Positions 54,428 to 64,000 of a stretch of DNA of 64,000 nucleotides are shown here, one piece after another. The stretch covers positions 1,005,343-1,069,342 of the forward strand of contig ML213503.1 of NCBI GenBank assembly GCA_004369045.1, in the 5' to 3' direction. The DNA comes from Heliocybe sulcata. Lineage: Eukaryota; Basidiomycota; Agaricomycetes; Gloeophyllales; Gloeophyllaceae. Below the pieces are notes generated by a model. The model worked only from the letters and a program-made list of their open reading frames with translations, was not told the DNA's origin and searched no databases. Positions within the stretch are counted from its first letter, which is position 1; every line of letters starts with the position of its first letter. Made by a program: the position numbers and the translations under genes.

Positions 54428-55447
54428 ATGCCAATCGCTACTTCCACAGTATACTCAGTCTCCTCATACAAATCCCCGTCGCAGTTTCCTCCTTACGTCT
54501 GGGATGCCCTATCGTCGGCAGAGCGAGCCGCGAATATTGTGCTCCCCCATGCACTAAAATATTGCGAGAAGGAGCAACTGGACGGGCAATACTGGATCGT
54601 ATGCACTACACCAGAAAACCCACACTCCCCCGCTGTCGACTTCATTCTATCCTGCACCGAGGGTCCTCTCGGCACCTATCCCATATTCATCTTCACCACT
54701 ATACCCTCCCCGCAACTCACTTCATCATATGCGAGCCCGCGCATTAGAGGGATGGCTCGTGAGCTGCACAGACTCGTTCCAAAGGAGCGTGTCTTCTCTG
54801 TATTCGCTCCCGAGCCCATAACCATCATGTTCGCCGACTGGTGGTGTCGACTGACAGGGATATCCCTCGCACACAATCCGGAGTACTACGCAGCTACTTT
54901 CTCACACTGCACCAGGGACACCTTCATCAACCGGCGGATGACTTACGTTCCCGGCATGTCATACAACATCCGCCCTGCAGTTGAAAAGGACCAAGCCGCC
55001 ATAGCCCGGCTATGCAAGGCTTTCGCTGCAACATCGGAACCATTCCTATTGTCGGACGGGGCCGCGTGGCGCGAGGCAGACATGCTCATCCGTAATAAGC
55101 AGATCTGGGTTCATGAAATTTCAGAAGGGGGCTGCGCCGTGGACATTGCGTCCATCGCGGCATATACCAGAAACAGCGACCATGTGGCGGCCATCACGAA
55201 AGTCTACACCAATCCGAGGTGGCGGAAGCGCGGGTGCGCCGAGCGCCTTGTGCGCGCAGTCACGCAGCACCTGCTGAAGACGAAGGAGAGCGTGGTCCTT
55301 TACGTCTCCCATGGGAACCCTGCTGCGAAGGTGTACGACAAGGTCGGGTTTGTTGGACTGCGTGGCGACGCGGAGAACTTCCGAGGGGTGGATCGATGGC
55401 TGGAACTCGGCTTTGACCCCGAAGCCACGACGCTTGGGCATTGGTAA
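54428..55447 (+). CDS. GNAT-fold acetyltransferase, tandem copy 1 (intronless)
   Basis: Predicted acetyl-CoA-dependent N-acyltransferase; substrate unknown. A single open frame of 339 residues from MPIATSTVYSVSSYKSPSQF to TTLGHW. The N-terminal half (AANIVLPHALKYCEKEQL, VDFILSCTEGPLGTYPIFIF, RVFSVFAPEPITIMFADWWC, AHNPEYYAATFSHC) is a lineage-specific extension shared with the copy downstream. The GNAT core follows: NIRPAVEKDQAAIARLCKAF, IWVHEISEGGCAVDIASIAA, then VYTNPRWRKRGCAERLVRAV, the acetyl-CoA loop (R-x-x-G-x-A). VVLYVSHGNPAAKVYDKVGF completes the fold. No signal or membrane segment. Its partner at 57125-58231 is clearly homologous end to end, so the pair arose by tandem duplication. 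Confidence 0.8.
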   Translation: MPIATSTVYSVSSYKSPSQFPPYVWDALSSAERAANIVLPHALKYCEKEQLDGQYWIVCTTPENPHSPAVDFILSCTEGPLGTYPIFIFTTIPSPQLTSSYASPRIRGMARELHRLVPKERVFSVFAPEPITIMFADWWCRLTGISLAHNPEYYAATFSHCTRDTFINRRMTYVPGMSYNIRPAVEKDQAAIARLCKAFAATSEPFLLSDGAAWREADMLIRNKQIWVHEISEGGCAVDIASIAAYTRNSDHVAAITKVYTNPRWRKRGCAERLVRAVTQHLLKTKESVVLYVSHGNPAAKVYDKVGFVGLRGDAENFRGVDRWLELGFDPEATTLGHW

Positions 55448-57124
55448 ACGAATCGTAAAAATTATACCCGGCTTCCCAAAAGGCGAGTACGACTTGCCAG
55501 TTATGCAAGAGAAATCTGCTGACCTCAATTACGCAGGACTGACATTCTGCACACTCCCAATTCACATCTCATATCTGTCATGACCGTGCCTCCGGACAAT
55601 TGAATGTAGCATAGAATCACTACCTTAATCTGCCTATAATCGCTGTATGGTAATAACTGGACAATAACTAATGTAGAGTACAAGGTGTAGGCACATACGC
55701 ATGTACAACGATATCTGGGCTCTGCAGTAAGCAGTGTAGCTACTTCGCCTTATTGTGGCGCAAATACATTTATTGTGGCGCAACTTGCAAGTACATCGTG
55801 GTCAATTGATGGGAAGTGGTGATCGAAATAATTTCACACGCTCGGTACTGTGCCATCAAGGTCTACTACAAAGACAGGTAACCTGTGCTGAAGCAACTTC
55901 TCTGACATGGTGCGCGTATACAGGATTGATGGCATGCTGGGTCGAAATTGACGTTCGGGAAGTTCCCGGCACTGGCGTGGACGTCGAGTATCTCCGGAGC
56001 ACAGATTGCTTGGGAACGAGCGCAGGGATGGTGATCCTACGAAGCTTCAGAGGCATTCTTCCCGCTACAATCGCGGGATCGAGGAGACGGTTCTCATGCT
56101 TTTTGGAACTGCTCTGGTCTGCCATCCCACAACGAAATCTGCGATATGCGGAGCAAGATAACTGCTTGGCCTTCCCGAAACTTGTGCAAGCAGCTCTCAA
56201 GCTAGAGGATGCCATTCACCGGAAGAGTACTTAAACCGGGACTCAAGCATTGTTGACGTGAAGGATCCCCATAGTATGGGCCGGTGGCTGGACGGCGCCT
56301 ATGTGGGCGCCTATTCAGCGCCTAACACAAAGCAAGAAATACCTAGGTATCGTGTGTCGTCGAATGAATCGGATCTTACGCAAGGCTATCCTCATCTGTA
56401 TCTCATGATCACTCATCATGCGGAATATTAATCAAGTACAGCAATCCACGTCCACCTCCTCCGGGTCAGTGCTAATTATGAGTCTTTATTGTAGCTGCGC
56501 GAAGTTTACCTGTCTTAGCGCTCAAGCGTGTCTGCGGAGTATCTCTCAAAGCGCCTACGTTCGGCAAGAAGAGCGCGACTAGTTGTGGTCCCGAGCTTCG
56601 GGCGCTTCCGCGATCTCTCCGTCGACCGTTGCAGATTTCCGTCATCGGGCCCTCTACCTCATTCTCTTCATCACGGCAGCGAGCCGCTCTGGCTTACCAG
56701 TCGCTGGCATTGGCACCGTCGATAGAAGGAAATTAGCGGCTTGCACTTCCCCGAGAACATGGTCCCTTATGATTTGCCATATTTGGCCTGGCTGGCGCGT
56801 CGCCGACCGTCGCTGGGGCATCCTCTGGTCTGGCTGGCCGCTCCGTGCGCGGCGAGTGTGTTTCTGGATTGTACCTTGCACGAATCGTCACCGCCCACAG
56901 CTTTGCAAGATATCGCCGGTCAACCGCTCTTTCAAGTGACTGTTGTAATCAAGGGTGCATATACCGTGTACACAGACTAGCAGTGAAAACGCAGAGGTAT
57001 TTAATTGCCTATGTCACAAAAGCTGGACTCAACAACCCGCCCTACCTTTAAACCCAGTCAGCCAACCGTTACGACCGGTCAAGACACCCTCTGGTAATCC
57101 ATTTCAACCCTGCGACGGAGCGAC
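55448..57124. other. Long region between the GNAT paralogues
   Basis: About 1.68 kb. Overlapping open frames occur on both strands (for example 55755-56234 plus, 55856-56215 minus, 56583-57010 plus). Of these, the minus-strand frame from 56215 (MASSSLRAACTSFGKAKQ) has a mitochondrial-presequence look but no recognisable mature domain. Hydrophobic reading around 56650-56900 is suggestive but splits across frames. I therefore call no gene; a degraded gene or a poorly conserved one is possible. A 14-bp direct repeat, TTATTGTGGCGCAA, occurs at 55750 and 55770. Confidence 0.4.
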
Positions 57125-58231
57125 ATGCCTATACCGACCACTCTCATCTCTCAGCCCTTCAAGACACAGCACTATCATCATGCTTCCTCCGTTCCGGCTG
57201 CGGTACTCGATGCTCTTCGCAGCGACATCCAGACAGAACGTAACGCCAATATCATCCTCCCCCACCTTCTGAAGTGTCTGCAGAAGGAGCAGCATGGCGA
57301 GCCTATATCTGCGAACCAAGTTTGGGTTACCTGCCAGCACGGCGGGGTACTCGACTTTGTTCTCTCATGCACGGAGGGGCCGATGGGCCGATACCCGATA
57401 TTCATCTTCGCCGCCGCTCCCTTTGCCCAGCTACTCGACGCCAACTACGTGGGAGCCGCCGTCGCGGCGCTCATCCAGCAGCTGCAGCGTGCCGGTGTCC
57501 CGCCGGAGCGCGTCTTCTCGGTATTCGCACCAGAGCCCGTCGCCCAGGCCTTCGCGTGCCTCTGGCGGGACGTGACCGGTGTACCGCTCGCCGCCAGTCC
57601 AGAATATTACGCCGCAACGTTCTCCTACTGCAACGCGGCCTCCTTCATCGACAGTCGCACATCGACCTATGACGGGTTCACCTTCACGCCACGCCCGGCC
57701 GTGGAGAGGGACGTGCCGTTCATCGCTGAGTTGGGCAAGGCCTTCTCGGAGACTTCCCCTCCGTTTGTGCTTTCGTATGAGCAGGCTTCAAAAGAGGCGG
57801 AGATGCTGGTCCGCGAGCGGCAAGTGTGGGTGCACGAAATTAGGCAGGGAGCGGGGCCGCCCGACATTGCGTCGATTGTCGCCTTCACGCGCGTCAGCCA
57901 AAACGTCGCCGCTATAACCAAGGTCTTCACCAACCCGCGCTGGCGAAACAAAGGCTGCGCGTTGCGGCTCGTCAGACGGGTTACTAAACAGTAAGCCTTC
58001 CGCTCCATTTTTGCGAAACGCCATGGAACTGACATCGCGCATCTTTCCTGAAGCCTCCTGAAAACGAAAGAAGCGGTGGTGCTGTATGTTTCCCATGGAA
58101 ACCCTGCCGCCCGTGTTTACGATCAGGTAGGGTTTGTTGGCCTCGCGGATGACGCACGGGAGTTTTCCGGAGTGGACCGCTGGCTCGAGCTCGGATTTGA
58201 TCAGCGCTTTGTTGACATCGGGCACTGGTGA
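57125..58231 (+). CDS. GNAT-fold acetyltransferase, tandem copy 2 (one intron)
   Basis: Paralogue of the upstream gene. The start MPIPTTLISQPFKTQHYHHA leads to AANIVLPHLLKCLQKEQ-like, LDFVLSCTEGPMGRYPIFIF, RVFSVFAPEPVAQAFACLWR and SPEYYAATFSYCN, then the GNAT core VFTNPRWRNKGCALRLVRRV. Unlike its sister, it is interrupted by a 63-bp intron at 57991-58053 (donor GTAAGC, acceptor TGAAG), after which HLLKTKEAVVLYVSHGNPAA continues, ending DQRFVDIGHW with the stop at 58229-58231. The intron falls inside the sequence that reads HLLKTKE uninterrupted in copy 1. About 345 residues. Function and substrate remain unknown; retention of the R-x-x-G-x-A loop suggests activity. Confidence 0.8.
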
Positions 58232-58725
58232 TAGCCTTTCTATTTTACACAGAGAACGACTGCATCTTGTAATGTACCTATTTTTGATAGCAGCGCCTAT
58301 TTTACTACACTATATCTTGGTTTTAGTCCCATCATCTTCAGGTGATTTTCCCCTAAAGCACTGCTGTATTCTCCGACGCACCATGCTGTCGTATAGATGT
58401 CGGCCAAATGCGGCGCAAAATGCCGGTCCCAAGTTAAATATACACCTGGTATTCCTTCACTCCAAGCGCCTTAATATCGCACAGAAATAATTTTCGGGAT
58501 CATTGTACCTGGCATGGAAGGGCCTGCCAGCTCGTGCACCAGTGGGACAAACAGACAACCCATCTCAGACGCGCGCTACAGTGATCGAACAGGCATTGCG
58601 TAACAGCGACATACTAGCAGATCGATTAGACACAAATACAAATATTATTGACGAGTACATGCTACTATAATAAGAACTTTGTTTAAGGCGTATCGACTCG
58701 TTCCTTAGATTTGGAAAATGCAATC
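58232..58725. other. Intergenic region with convergent 3' flanks
   Basis: About 494 bp between GNAT copy 2 and the membrane-protein gene, which end towards each other. A/T-rich, with no supported coding sequence or repeat. Confidence 0.5.
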
Positions 58726-59556
58726 TCAGCCTTCAAGCTTGCCTAGCAACCAGGTGCTGCCCAATATCTCGCCTAGGAAGGCAGGTGCATGGACCCATCG
58801 TGTTTCACTAGTTGGAGCTCTGTACCGATGGGTCAGTGCCGTGAACATAATGGACGTGTCCTGTACTTACAGGTTCAAACTGAACTGAGCTTGCTGTACG
58901 ATCATAACACCGACTACAGCCCAGAACCAATTCATGTTACGCTTGTAACCCGCTCGCATGGCGGGAGGAGCGAAGTTGGTGTAGAACCAGAGACCAGCAA
59001 GGAATATGGCAGTCTCAGAGACGAAGATTATGCCGGGGTGGTCGAAAAGACCTGCACCGAAGGCGGTCTGGTCATGTGGAGTGATCTTGACGTCAGCGCG
59101 GTGCGACGGCCATTCCAGCAAGAAGTGGCTCGCAGCAGTGAGGGTGATCACCGCCAAGTCTTGTGCCGTGATTTTGCGAGCTGTCTGAGACTTATACACG
59201 GCAGCCAAGACCGCTCCTGCCATCATAAATATCATTGAAGTTGAATCGAAGTCAGAGTCGAGTGTTCACCAACCTACGGCGGCCATCCCAACAAGGGAAT
59301 GACTGTAAGGGTAATCCGTCGCGTATGGGAAGCATCCCTTCTTTTGAAGGCCAGGATCTACTTGGAAAGCCTCGATCCCGAAGAAATTTAGAACGAAGAA
59401 CAATGCGTCCGGTGCTGCTCCTGCCAAAGCAAGGAGCCAGAGTGGGACGCCGGGTGCAAAGGGCTTGGCGACAAGGCCTACCAGTCAGTTCAAGTTAGTA
59501 TTTTATCGTAGCTCGGAATTTTCTATCATACCTGAAGCGTAATGCGCAATCCACAT
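58726..59556 (-). CDS. Polytopic membrane protein of unknown function
   Basis: Conserved fungal integral membrane protein, function not known. The start MWIAHYAS at 59556 splices to GLVAKPFAPGVPLWLLALAG, then APDALFFVLNFFGIEAFQ and GCFPYATDYPYSHSLVGMAA. The next exon reads FMMAGAVLAAVYKSQTARKI, TAQDLAVITLTAASHFLLEW, KITPHDQTAFGAGLFDHPG, FVSETAIFLAGLWFYTNFAP and NMNWFWAVVGVMIVQQAQFS. The last exon (after donor GTAAGT) supplies RAPTSETRWVHAPAFLGEIL and ends LGKLEG at 58726. Histidines in SHS, SHFLLEW and DHPG recur in the hydrophobic faces and recall the metal-binding membrane hydrolase fold, but that is only a suggestion. About 230-240 residues, about five hydrophobic helices. The 348-bp gap to the next gene (59557-59904) shows nothing clear. 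Confidence 0.65.
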
Positions 59557-59904
59557 GTTTGCAAGTGAGGTAGGAGGTGGAACGTCTTATGCTACACCAC
59601 AGGGCATTCGACTCCATTTATACATGGTCCAGCTAAAAATGTCAAGCATGATATGAGCGAAGGGATGATGCAATGGAATATCTTGTGGAACGTATACGCA
59701 GACGACCAGTGGGAGTTGGGAACCAATGACGAATGACTTTCGGAAAAATCGGCGCAAGCCGGGGGCGTACTTCCCACGTGGAGAGGCTTCTTCGTGAGAA
59801 TTACATGTGTGGCACTCACGGCTGTGGCTGAGCGCTGCAGAACGCTGACAGCGTACTTAGCTAAACTCCTTGCCTGTTTTGTTTGACAAGTACACCTCAA
59901 GGCA

Positions 59905-61035
59905 ATGCTAGGCTCGTGGTTCACTGCAAAGTCGCGCAGAGAAGGCGATACTGGAGACAGCAGCAATGACTTGCTTTCCCCACCGAGGCGGCCATCCGTG
60001 TCGCAACCAGATGGTGAAGACCTGTCTCGGGATGCACCCGCTGTGCTGTCGAATCCCCATGATACTATACTTGCGGATTTGATGGGACGAAGTCGGGATA
60101 CTGTGTCTCCTCCAAACGCTAATGCAGGCGCACAGCAAGGGTCACCGATACAGCATGGACAGCAAGAGCAAGGTTCTTCCGGTGTTACCTCCGCTATGAC
60201 AGCGCCAGTGCCAGTGCCTGCCTCAGAGACCCTGTATGATCCCTTCACTGGAGCGCCTCTGGGAACCATTCATGCCCCGGAGAGCGCGGCTGGTGAAGAC
60301 CCAGAAGCCACTCGGGATCAGCTGTGGTCCCATCTCTCGCAAATTCGAGAACTGCAGAGCGATATTGCTGCGATGCATGTCACAATGGAGAAGATCGGAC
60401 AGCCCGACCGTAAACGGAATCGGAAAGGAAAGGCCGAAAGGATTGTGACCGCTGCTCTGAGGCTGCGAGAGCGAGAGTCCGTTTGGGACACCGAGGGCGA
60501 GGGAGACACAGTTCCCGGGATCGATACGGACAAGACAGGAAAAAAGGCTAGAGACCAAGACTTTGATAAGTTAGCTGATAGATTTGCGGGACGCAAGGAA
60601 GCGATCAACGAGATTATGAACAAGGTGCCGATGTTTTCTACCGTACGTTGTCCTGATTATGACACAGGCAAATGTCTTTAGCTCGACCAGCTATCCCAAG
60701 CGGTAACACAATTCCATGCACTTCGCGAGCCCAGCATAGACTTCTCATCTCGGGCAAATACTGCGACTACTGATCCTACGCCGACTACGTCGCCTGTCGC
60801 GCAAGCACCCGCTGCAGCGGCTGCTCCTCCGTCCGGACATCCCGATCTCCCGGACGTCCTGTTCTCACCGATGCAGCCCCCGCCTCACTCAGATAGTCAT
60901 CCTTCCGATACAGCACCATCCACACAGCCGAACACGAGCAATCAGCTCGGCATACTTCTTACTCAACAGGGGGAGGACCATCCTGTTCTGCTGGATAGCC
61001 CTTCCTCCATGGAGAGCGGTTTACCGAGGACGTGA
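59905..61035 (+). CDS. Disordered/coiled-coil protein of unknown function
   Basis: Not recognised. Exon 1 (MLGSWFTAKSRREGDTG, 59905 to about 60630) is Ser/Pro/Gln-rich, then has a helical coiled-coil segment: LWSHLSQIRELQSDIAAMHV, KAERIVTAALRLRERESVWD and ARDQDFDKLADRFAGRKEAI, ending NEIMNK. An intron (GTGCCG...CTTTAG) leads to a second exon starting LDQLSQAVTQFHALREPSID, which continues the coiled coil, then a Pro/Ala/Thr-rich tail (SPVAQAPAAAAAPPSGH) with the stop at 61033-61035. About 355 residues, no membrane segment or signal. The layout, with flexible arms around a helical rod, suggests a scaffold or cytoskeletal linker, but no function can be assigned. Confidence 0.6.
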
Positions 61036-61729
61036 CGTCTGATCGGCGATGACTTGTCTTGTGCGTCAGCGCTTCAGCGTTCGAGCTGTGTAGCACATCT
61101 CGGCCAACAGCGACCTGGCTCAGGCATCTATGTCCGGCGGTGTGCCATAATGATGCCATGCAATACGCTTACGTGTATATTATAATATTCATAATTGACC
61201 GGACTTTTGGCGAACGGCGGTCCTCATTCCAATTGCACCAGCGCTTATACGTCGGCGCTGAGCTGGTAGTCCGCGTTTGCACGGCTCCGTGGACTGTGCC
61301 GCGATTGCCTCCGGACTATCAAGCTCAAGCCCGGAACTGATGCATTCTACTTTGGTTCGCGGTCGCTTATGATTCTCTACTGTATCACAGTCAGATGGAC
61401 ATCGCGACTATAAGCGCAACCCAAAGCGCAGCCCATAAGTGCGAGCCGTTCTGCAGCCATTGTGACCTTTGACTTTCTTCGACCTCCGCAAGGCCTCCAA
61501 TCCATCAGCTCCACAGGCGACTCTCGAAGAACTTCTACGGCGCATAGATGGTACATCCTTCTCTGACTTCCGATCGTCGAGGTGCTTGACAATTCGTCGC
61601 ACAAGTCTCGAAGATTTCAATTACATCCACGCGATGAAGCACGGTTGATAGCTGCGCTTGAACCTCTTAGTCGACCTAGATGCGCCTGAGACGCCTTATA
61701 CAGTTGAAATAATCACTGCACTTCCTCCT
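61036..61729. other. Intergenic region and possible 5' part of the kinase relic
   Basis: About 690 bp. The right part (61460-61730) has short reading segments that may be the degraded N-terminal region of the kinase fragment, but they sit in different frames with stops between, and I could not establish exons. The left part shows nothing. Confidence 0.35.
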
Positions 61730-62056
61730 GGTGCTGTAGGAAAATTCTTAGACGTACTACAACGAGTGCGTCGGCCTCAGGTCACTTGGACATGGCTTAT
61801 ATGCCGTCCTTTGACAATTCTTCATTCATTATAGGTCGTAGATCGAGAGCTGCCAAGCGCCTCCCGGAGAGTGGCTCACAAGTCAAGGATCTGTCCACTT
61901 CTCTCGGAGGGATTAACTTCGTCGGGCGATCAGCCGGTGACGGGCGGCGGTTATGCGGACATCTGCAAGGGCTACCTCAATGGGCGCCGGGTCGCATTAA
62001 AGGTTATCAGAGAGTTCCAGATTCAGAATGAAGAGAAGAGGGCCCACCTGCAGAAG
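61730..62056 (+). pseudogene. Truncated protein-kinase gene (N-lobe fragment)
   Basis: Fragment of an Agaricomycete-type protein kinase. A first piece reads GKFLDVLQR and splices (donor GTGCGT, acceptor TTATAG) to VVDRELPSASRRVAHKSRI, then SSGDQPVTGGGYADICKGYL, the glycine-rich ATP-binding loop, and NGRRVALKVIREFQIQNEEK, with the conserved VALK lysine. At HLQK a donor GTATGT follows, but no downstream kinase exon (HRD, DFG) exists before 62078, where the DUF6533 gene on the other strand ends. Only the start of the N-lobe remains, so no activity is possible. The truncation could be an old rearrangement; kinase fragments of this kind are common in these genomes, where the family is expanded. 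Confidence 0.6.
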
Positions 62057-62077
62057 GTATGTCAGCTTAGCTGCGCG

Positions 62078-63644
62078 TCACGCTAGAGAGCTCCTAGGGA
62101 ACTCAGAGACACAGTGAACGATATCCGGATCGGTTGCTGTGGACGATTGGGAGACCCGCTCATCCTCCATCTGGATCTCTCCTAGTTCCACGATCAGCTC
62201 CCCTGAGCGTGCACCTCTCGTCCAGTTCACTCGGCTCAGCTCTAGGTGGCTTAAAAGCCACTCGGGCTCCGTGCCGAGGGATGTGGACAAGGACCGGAGG
62301 CTGAGCATTAGACGTGACATTGAGACAGATATGATCGCAGGCACAAAGCTAGAGTGGAAGTGTTGATAAACGAGCATACACCCAGGGGTAAATCGCTTAC
62401 TTCGAAAAGTTGGCTCGTATGGATAGCTGATTTCAAATAGGCCTCATTAATGAGGAGAATTCAGATCGGGAGGAGACTCACTAGCTCAGAGCCAAAGGTG
62501 CCTAGAGTGTTGAATACCAGGTAGCCTACGGATGGTTCTGATCGGACCTCGCACTCAGGCGGCCTTTGAAAGCTCAGTTCACTTACCCAGCAGAGCCGTG
62601 AAAAAGGCTGCTCCTCTGCAAAGCAATTGTAAGCTGCGAATAATGTCTCTGCCATGTGGAACGTACTCAAACATAATCCTCTCCCTAACCATATTTTCAT
62701 GATGAGTTCCGGATGACCTGCGCTGCAAGGCCCGGACAGCGGAAATTGCATAGAGAACCGCATGCAAAATAACAGCGGGTAGCCATACTCTCTGCTGTAC
62801 AACGGTGGCGATATAAAGGTCCACCATGCCAGGGAAGGCCATCGCACTGCACGCTGCCGCAGAGTACGCGACTGCGATCATTTCGGAGATGAGGAAGACG
62901 CCGAAGTTCAGGACCAGTGCCCATCGGAGTGCCTTGCAGGAGACGGACAGGTACCACAGGCGCAGCGTATGCGCGGCTGTGCGCGGGGTCGATTTGCGAG
63001 CTCGGTGCGAGTAAATCATTAGCTCACCTTGGACTACGACGAGCATCACCCCTGTCAGGGAAATCATGGCCGCCCATCTGGTCATGGGCCGTCGGTATAT
63101 ATTGCAGGATAGCCATACAGAGGTGCCTTACATCTAGACGGTTTATGTATGAATAACGCATATAAGGCACGCGGATGGAAACGTACTGGTGCTGAGGTGT
63201 CACGCGCTCGCAATACTATACAAATCCCATATAGAACCGAGTATCCGCCAGAGACGGTTGCGTGCTCGTACCGTATAACTCCATCCTATGATAGCGTCGT
63301 AAGAAAGGATGACGGGCAAAGTAAGGTAATTATCTCACAGAAATATGGCCAGTCCTAGATAGCGGTTCTAAGAGGTAACAGTATAAGCTATATTATTCAG
63401 AGGAAAGGAAAGCGACAACCATAAAGAACAGGATCCTGGACAAACTCCATTTCGTCCCGCATTTCCAGAAGTACATTATCTGTAGGAGTCTTGTGTGATC
63501 CATCCACCACTGACTCTATGACACCAAACCACACACCTCCATCCTTAGGGTTATACAGTAATCCCACACGAACAATGCGATACCTGACACAGTCAAGTAC
63601 TGCGTCGTTGCATCTTGAAGGGAAATGGTAGCGACCTCTGCCAT
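62078..63644 (-). CDS. DUF6533-type multi-pass membrane protein
   Basis: Second member of the family found at 15135-17159, strongly diverged. The start MAEVATISLQDATTQYLTVS at 63644 gives GIALFVWDYCITLRME, which joins over an intron (GTGTGT...CTACAG) to IMYFWKCGTKWSLSRILFFM, the DUF6533 signature (E-x-x-Y-x-W-K...W-S-x-x-R-x-L-F). Later exons give MTRWAAMISLTGVMLVVVQ, LRLWYLSVSCKALRWALVLN, FGVFLISEMIAVAYSAAACS, VQQRVWLPAVILHAVLYAIS and HGRDIIRSLQLLCRGAAFFT. The C-terminal part reads FVPAIISVSMSRLMLSLRSL, then a charged tail, ending EFPRSSLA at 62078. Exon joins between 63120 and 63420 could not be fixed. About six or seven helices. No function known. Confidence 0.6.
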
Positions 63645-63652
63645 AGTAAACG

Positions 63653-63928
63653 CTAAAGATTGAGAAGAGAAAACAAGACGACACCATGCCTGCGATAGAT
63701 ATAAGTAACTATAGTCATTGTCTTCGAAACTTCTGTTCCCAAGACGTAGAGATGATATACACCTATCATGGTCACGATGAGGTCGTATGCGGAGTAGACA
63801 GCATGACTTACAGAGACTGGATCTTGCAAAGTCAGATCCGCAGATCCGGGATTGCAGGACGCAGCCCGAAGCTGGATTGTAAAGATGCTTGAGTAATTGT
63901 TCCGGGCCATATCATCCATATGTACCAT
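63653..63928 (-). CDS. Unrecognised open frame at the right edge
   Basis: A 91-codon frame beginning MVHMDDMARNNYSSIFTIQL, with a mildly hydrophobic middle and a GTAAGT donor inside it. It ends nine bases before the DUF6533 start, so it may be 5' UTR or an upstream exon of that gene, or the end of another gene to the right. The evidence is weak. Confidence 0.2.
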   Translation of the reverse strand: MVHMDDMARNNYSSIFTIQLRAASCNPGSADLTLQDPVSVSHAVYSAYDLIVTMIGVYHLYVLGTEVSKTMTIVTYIYRRHGVVLFSLLNL

Positions 63929-64000
63929 CGCAAAAGGGTGTCTGCGAAATTATTAAACTCGCCATAGACCAATATTAATCAGCAACCAGAAATCAACGAA

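Noticed and set aside
55750-55783. 14-bp direct repeat TTATTGTGGCGCAA
   Set aside because: Only two short copies 20 bp apart, with no flanking structure; too small to be a meaningful element.
55856-56215. Minus-strand frame with presequence-like N-terminus
   Set aside because: The remainder has no recognisable mature domain and overlapping plus-strand frames are equally long, so coding cannot be supported.
1-64000. Retrovirus-like, LTR, Polinton or capsid-bearing elements
   Set aside because: No reverse-transcriptase, integrase, protease, polymerase or capsid-like reading, and no long terminal repeats, were seen on either strand.

Overview
This window is nuclear DNA from a basidiomycete fungus, most likely an Agaricomycete. 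The evidence is the dense packing of short-intron genes on both strands (introns mostly 45-70 bp, GT-AG), the moderate GC content, and families typical of mushroom-forming fungi: two DUF6533-type membrane proteins, a fungal PLC-like phosphodiesterase, a truncated Agaricomycete-style kinase and a stand-alone zinc-finger/AT-hook protein. I see no bacterial genes, CRISPR array, rRNA, convincing tRNA, or retrovirus/LTR-like or Polinton-like element.

Layout. 1-6.3 kb (mostly minus strand): a VHS/GAT endocytic protein (LSB5-like, cut by the window edge), the U3 processome protein UTP11, a zinc-finger/AT-hook protein and a GPI-anchored PLC-like phosphodiesterase. 6.6-12.5 kb: a PAP2 (dolichyldiphosphatase-like) phosphatase, an AYR1-like reductase, the myosin regulatory light chain, a conserved unknown protein carrying an in-frame 42-bp tandem duplication, and an Hsp20 gene with clear heat-shock elements. 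13-27 kb: an unknown protein, a DUF6533 protein, an F-box protein, the mannosyltransferase ALG9, a large basidiomycete protein of unknown function, a tail-anchored thioredoxin, and an RNase III-like/double-dsRBD protein followed by an imperfect inverted repeat. 27-47 kb: nucleoporin POM152, inorganic pyrophosphatase with two candidate starts, a GCP4-like gamma-tubulin complex protein, a TBC protein lacking the usual glutamine finger, a tiny three-intron gene, RRP1, 5-hydroxyisourate hydrolase, UBC12, a 2OG-Fe(II) oxygenase and bifunctional PABA synthase. 47-64 kb: TTI1, dCMP deaminase, POP3, two tandem GNAT paralogues, a membrane protein, an unknown coiled-coil protein, a kinase fragment and a second DUF6533 gene.

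Most genes are housekeeping and do not form one pathway. Loose themes are ribosome and RNA processing (UTP11, RRP1, POP3), ER glycosylation (ALG9, the PAP2 protein), the nuclear pore and spindle (POM152, GCP4) and nucleotide or folate metabolism (dCMP deaminase, HIU hydrolase, PABA synthase). Several divergent pairs share short promoters: GCP4/TBC about 140 bp, RRP1/HIU hydrolase about 110 bp, UBC12/oxygenase about 180 bp.

The observations most worth a second look are the hairpin-forming repeat just beyond the stop of the dsRNA-binding-protein gene, the two-start pyrophosphatase whose TATA box sits almost on top of the upstream ATG, the tail-anchored thioredoxin, the TIR-flanked insertion in the 5' part of POM152, and intron presence/absence between the GNAT paralogues. 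Exon joins were worked out by eye from splice signals and family conservation; internal boundaries are approximate where not stated.
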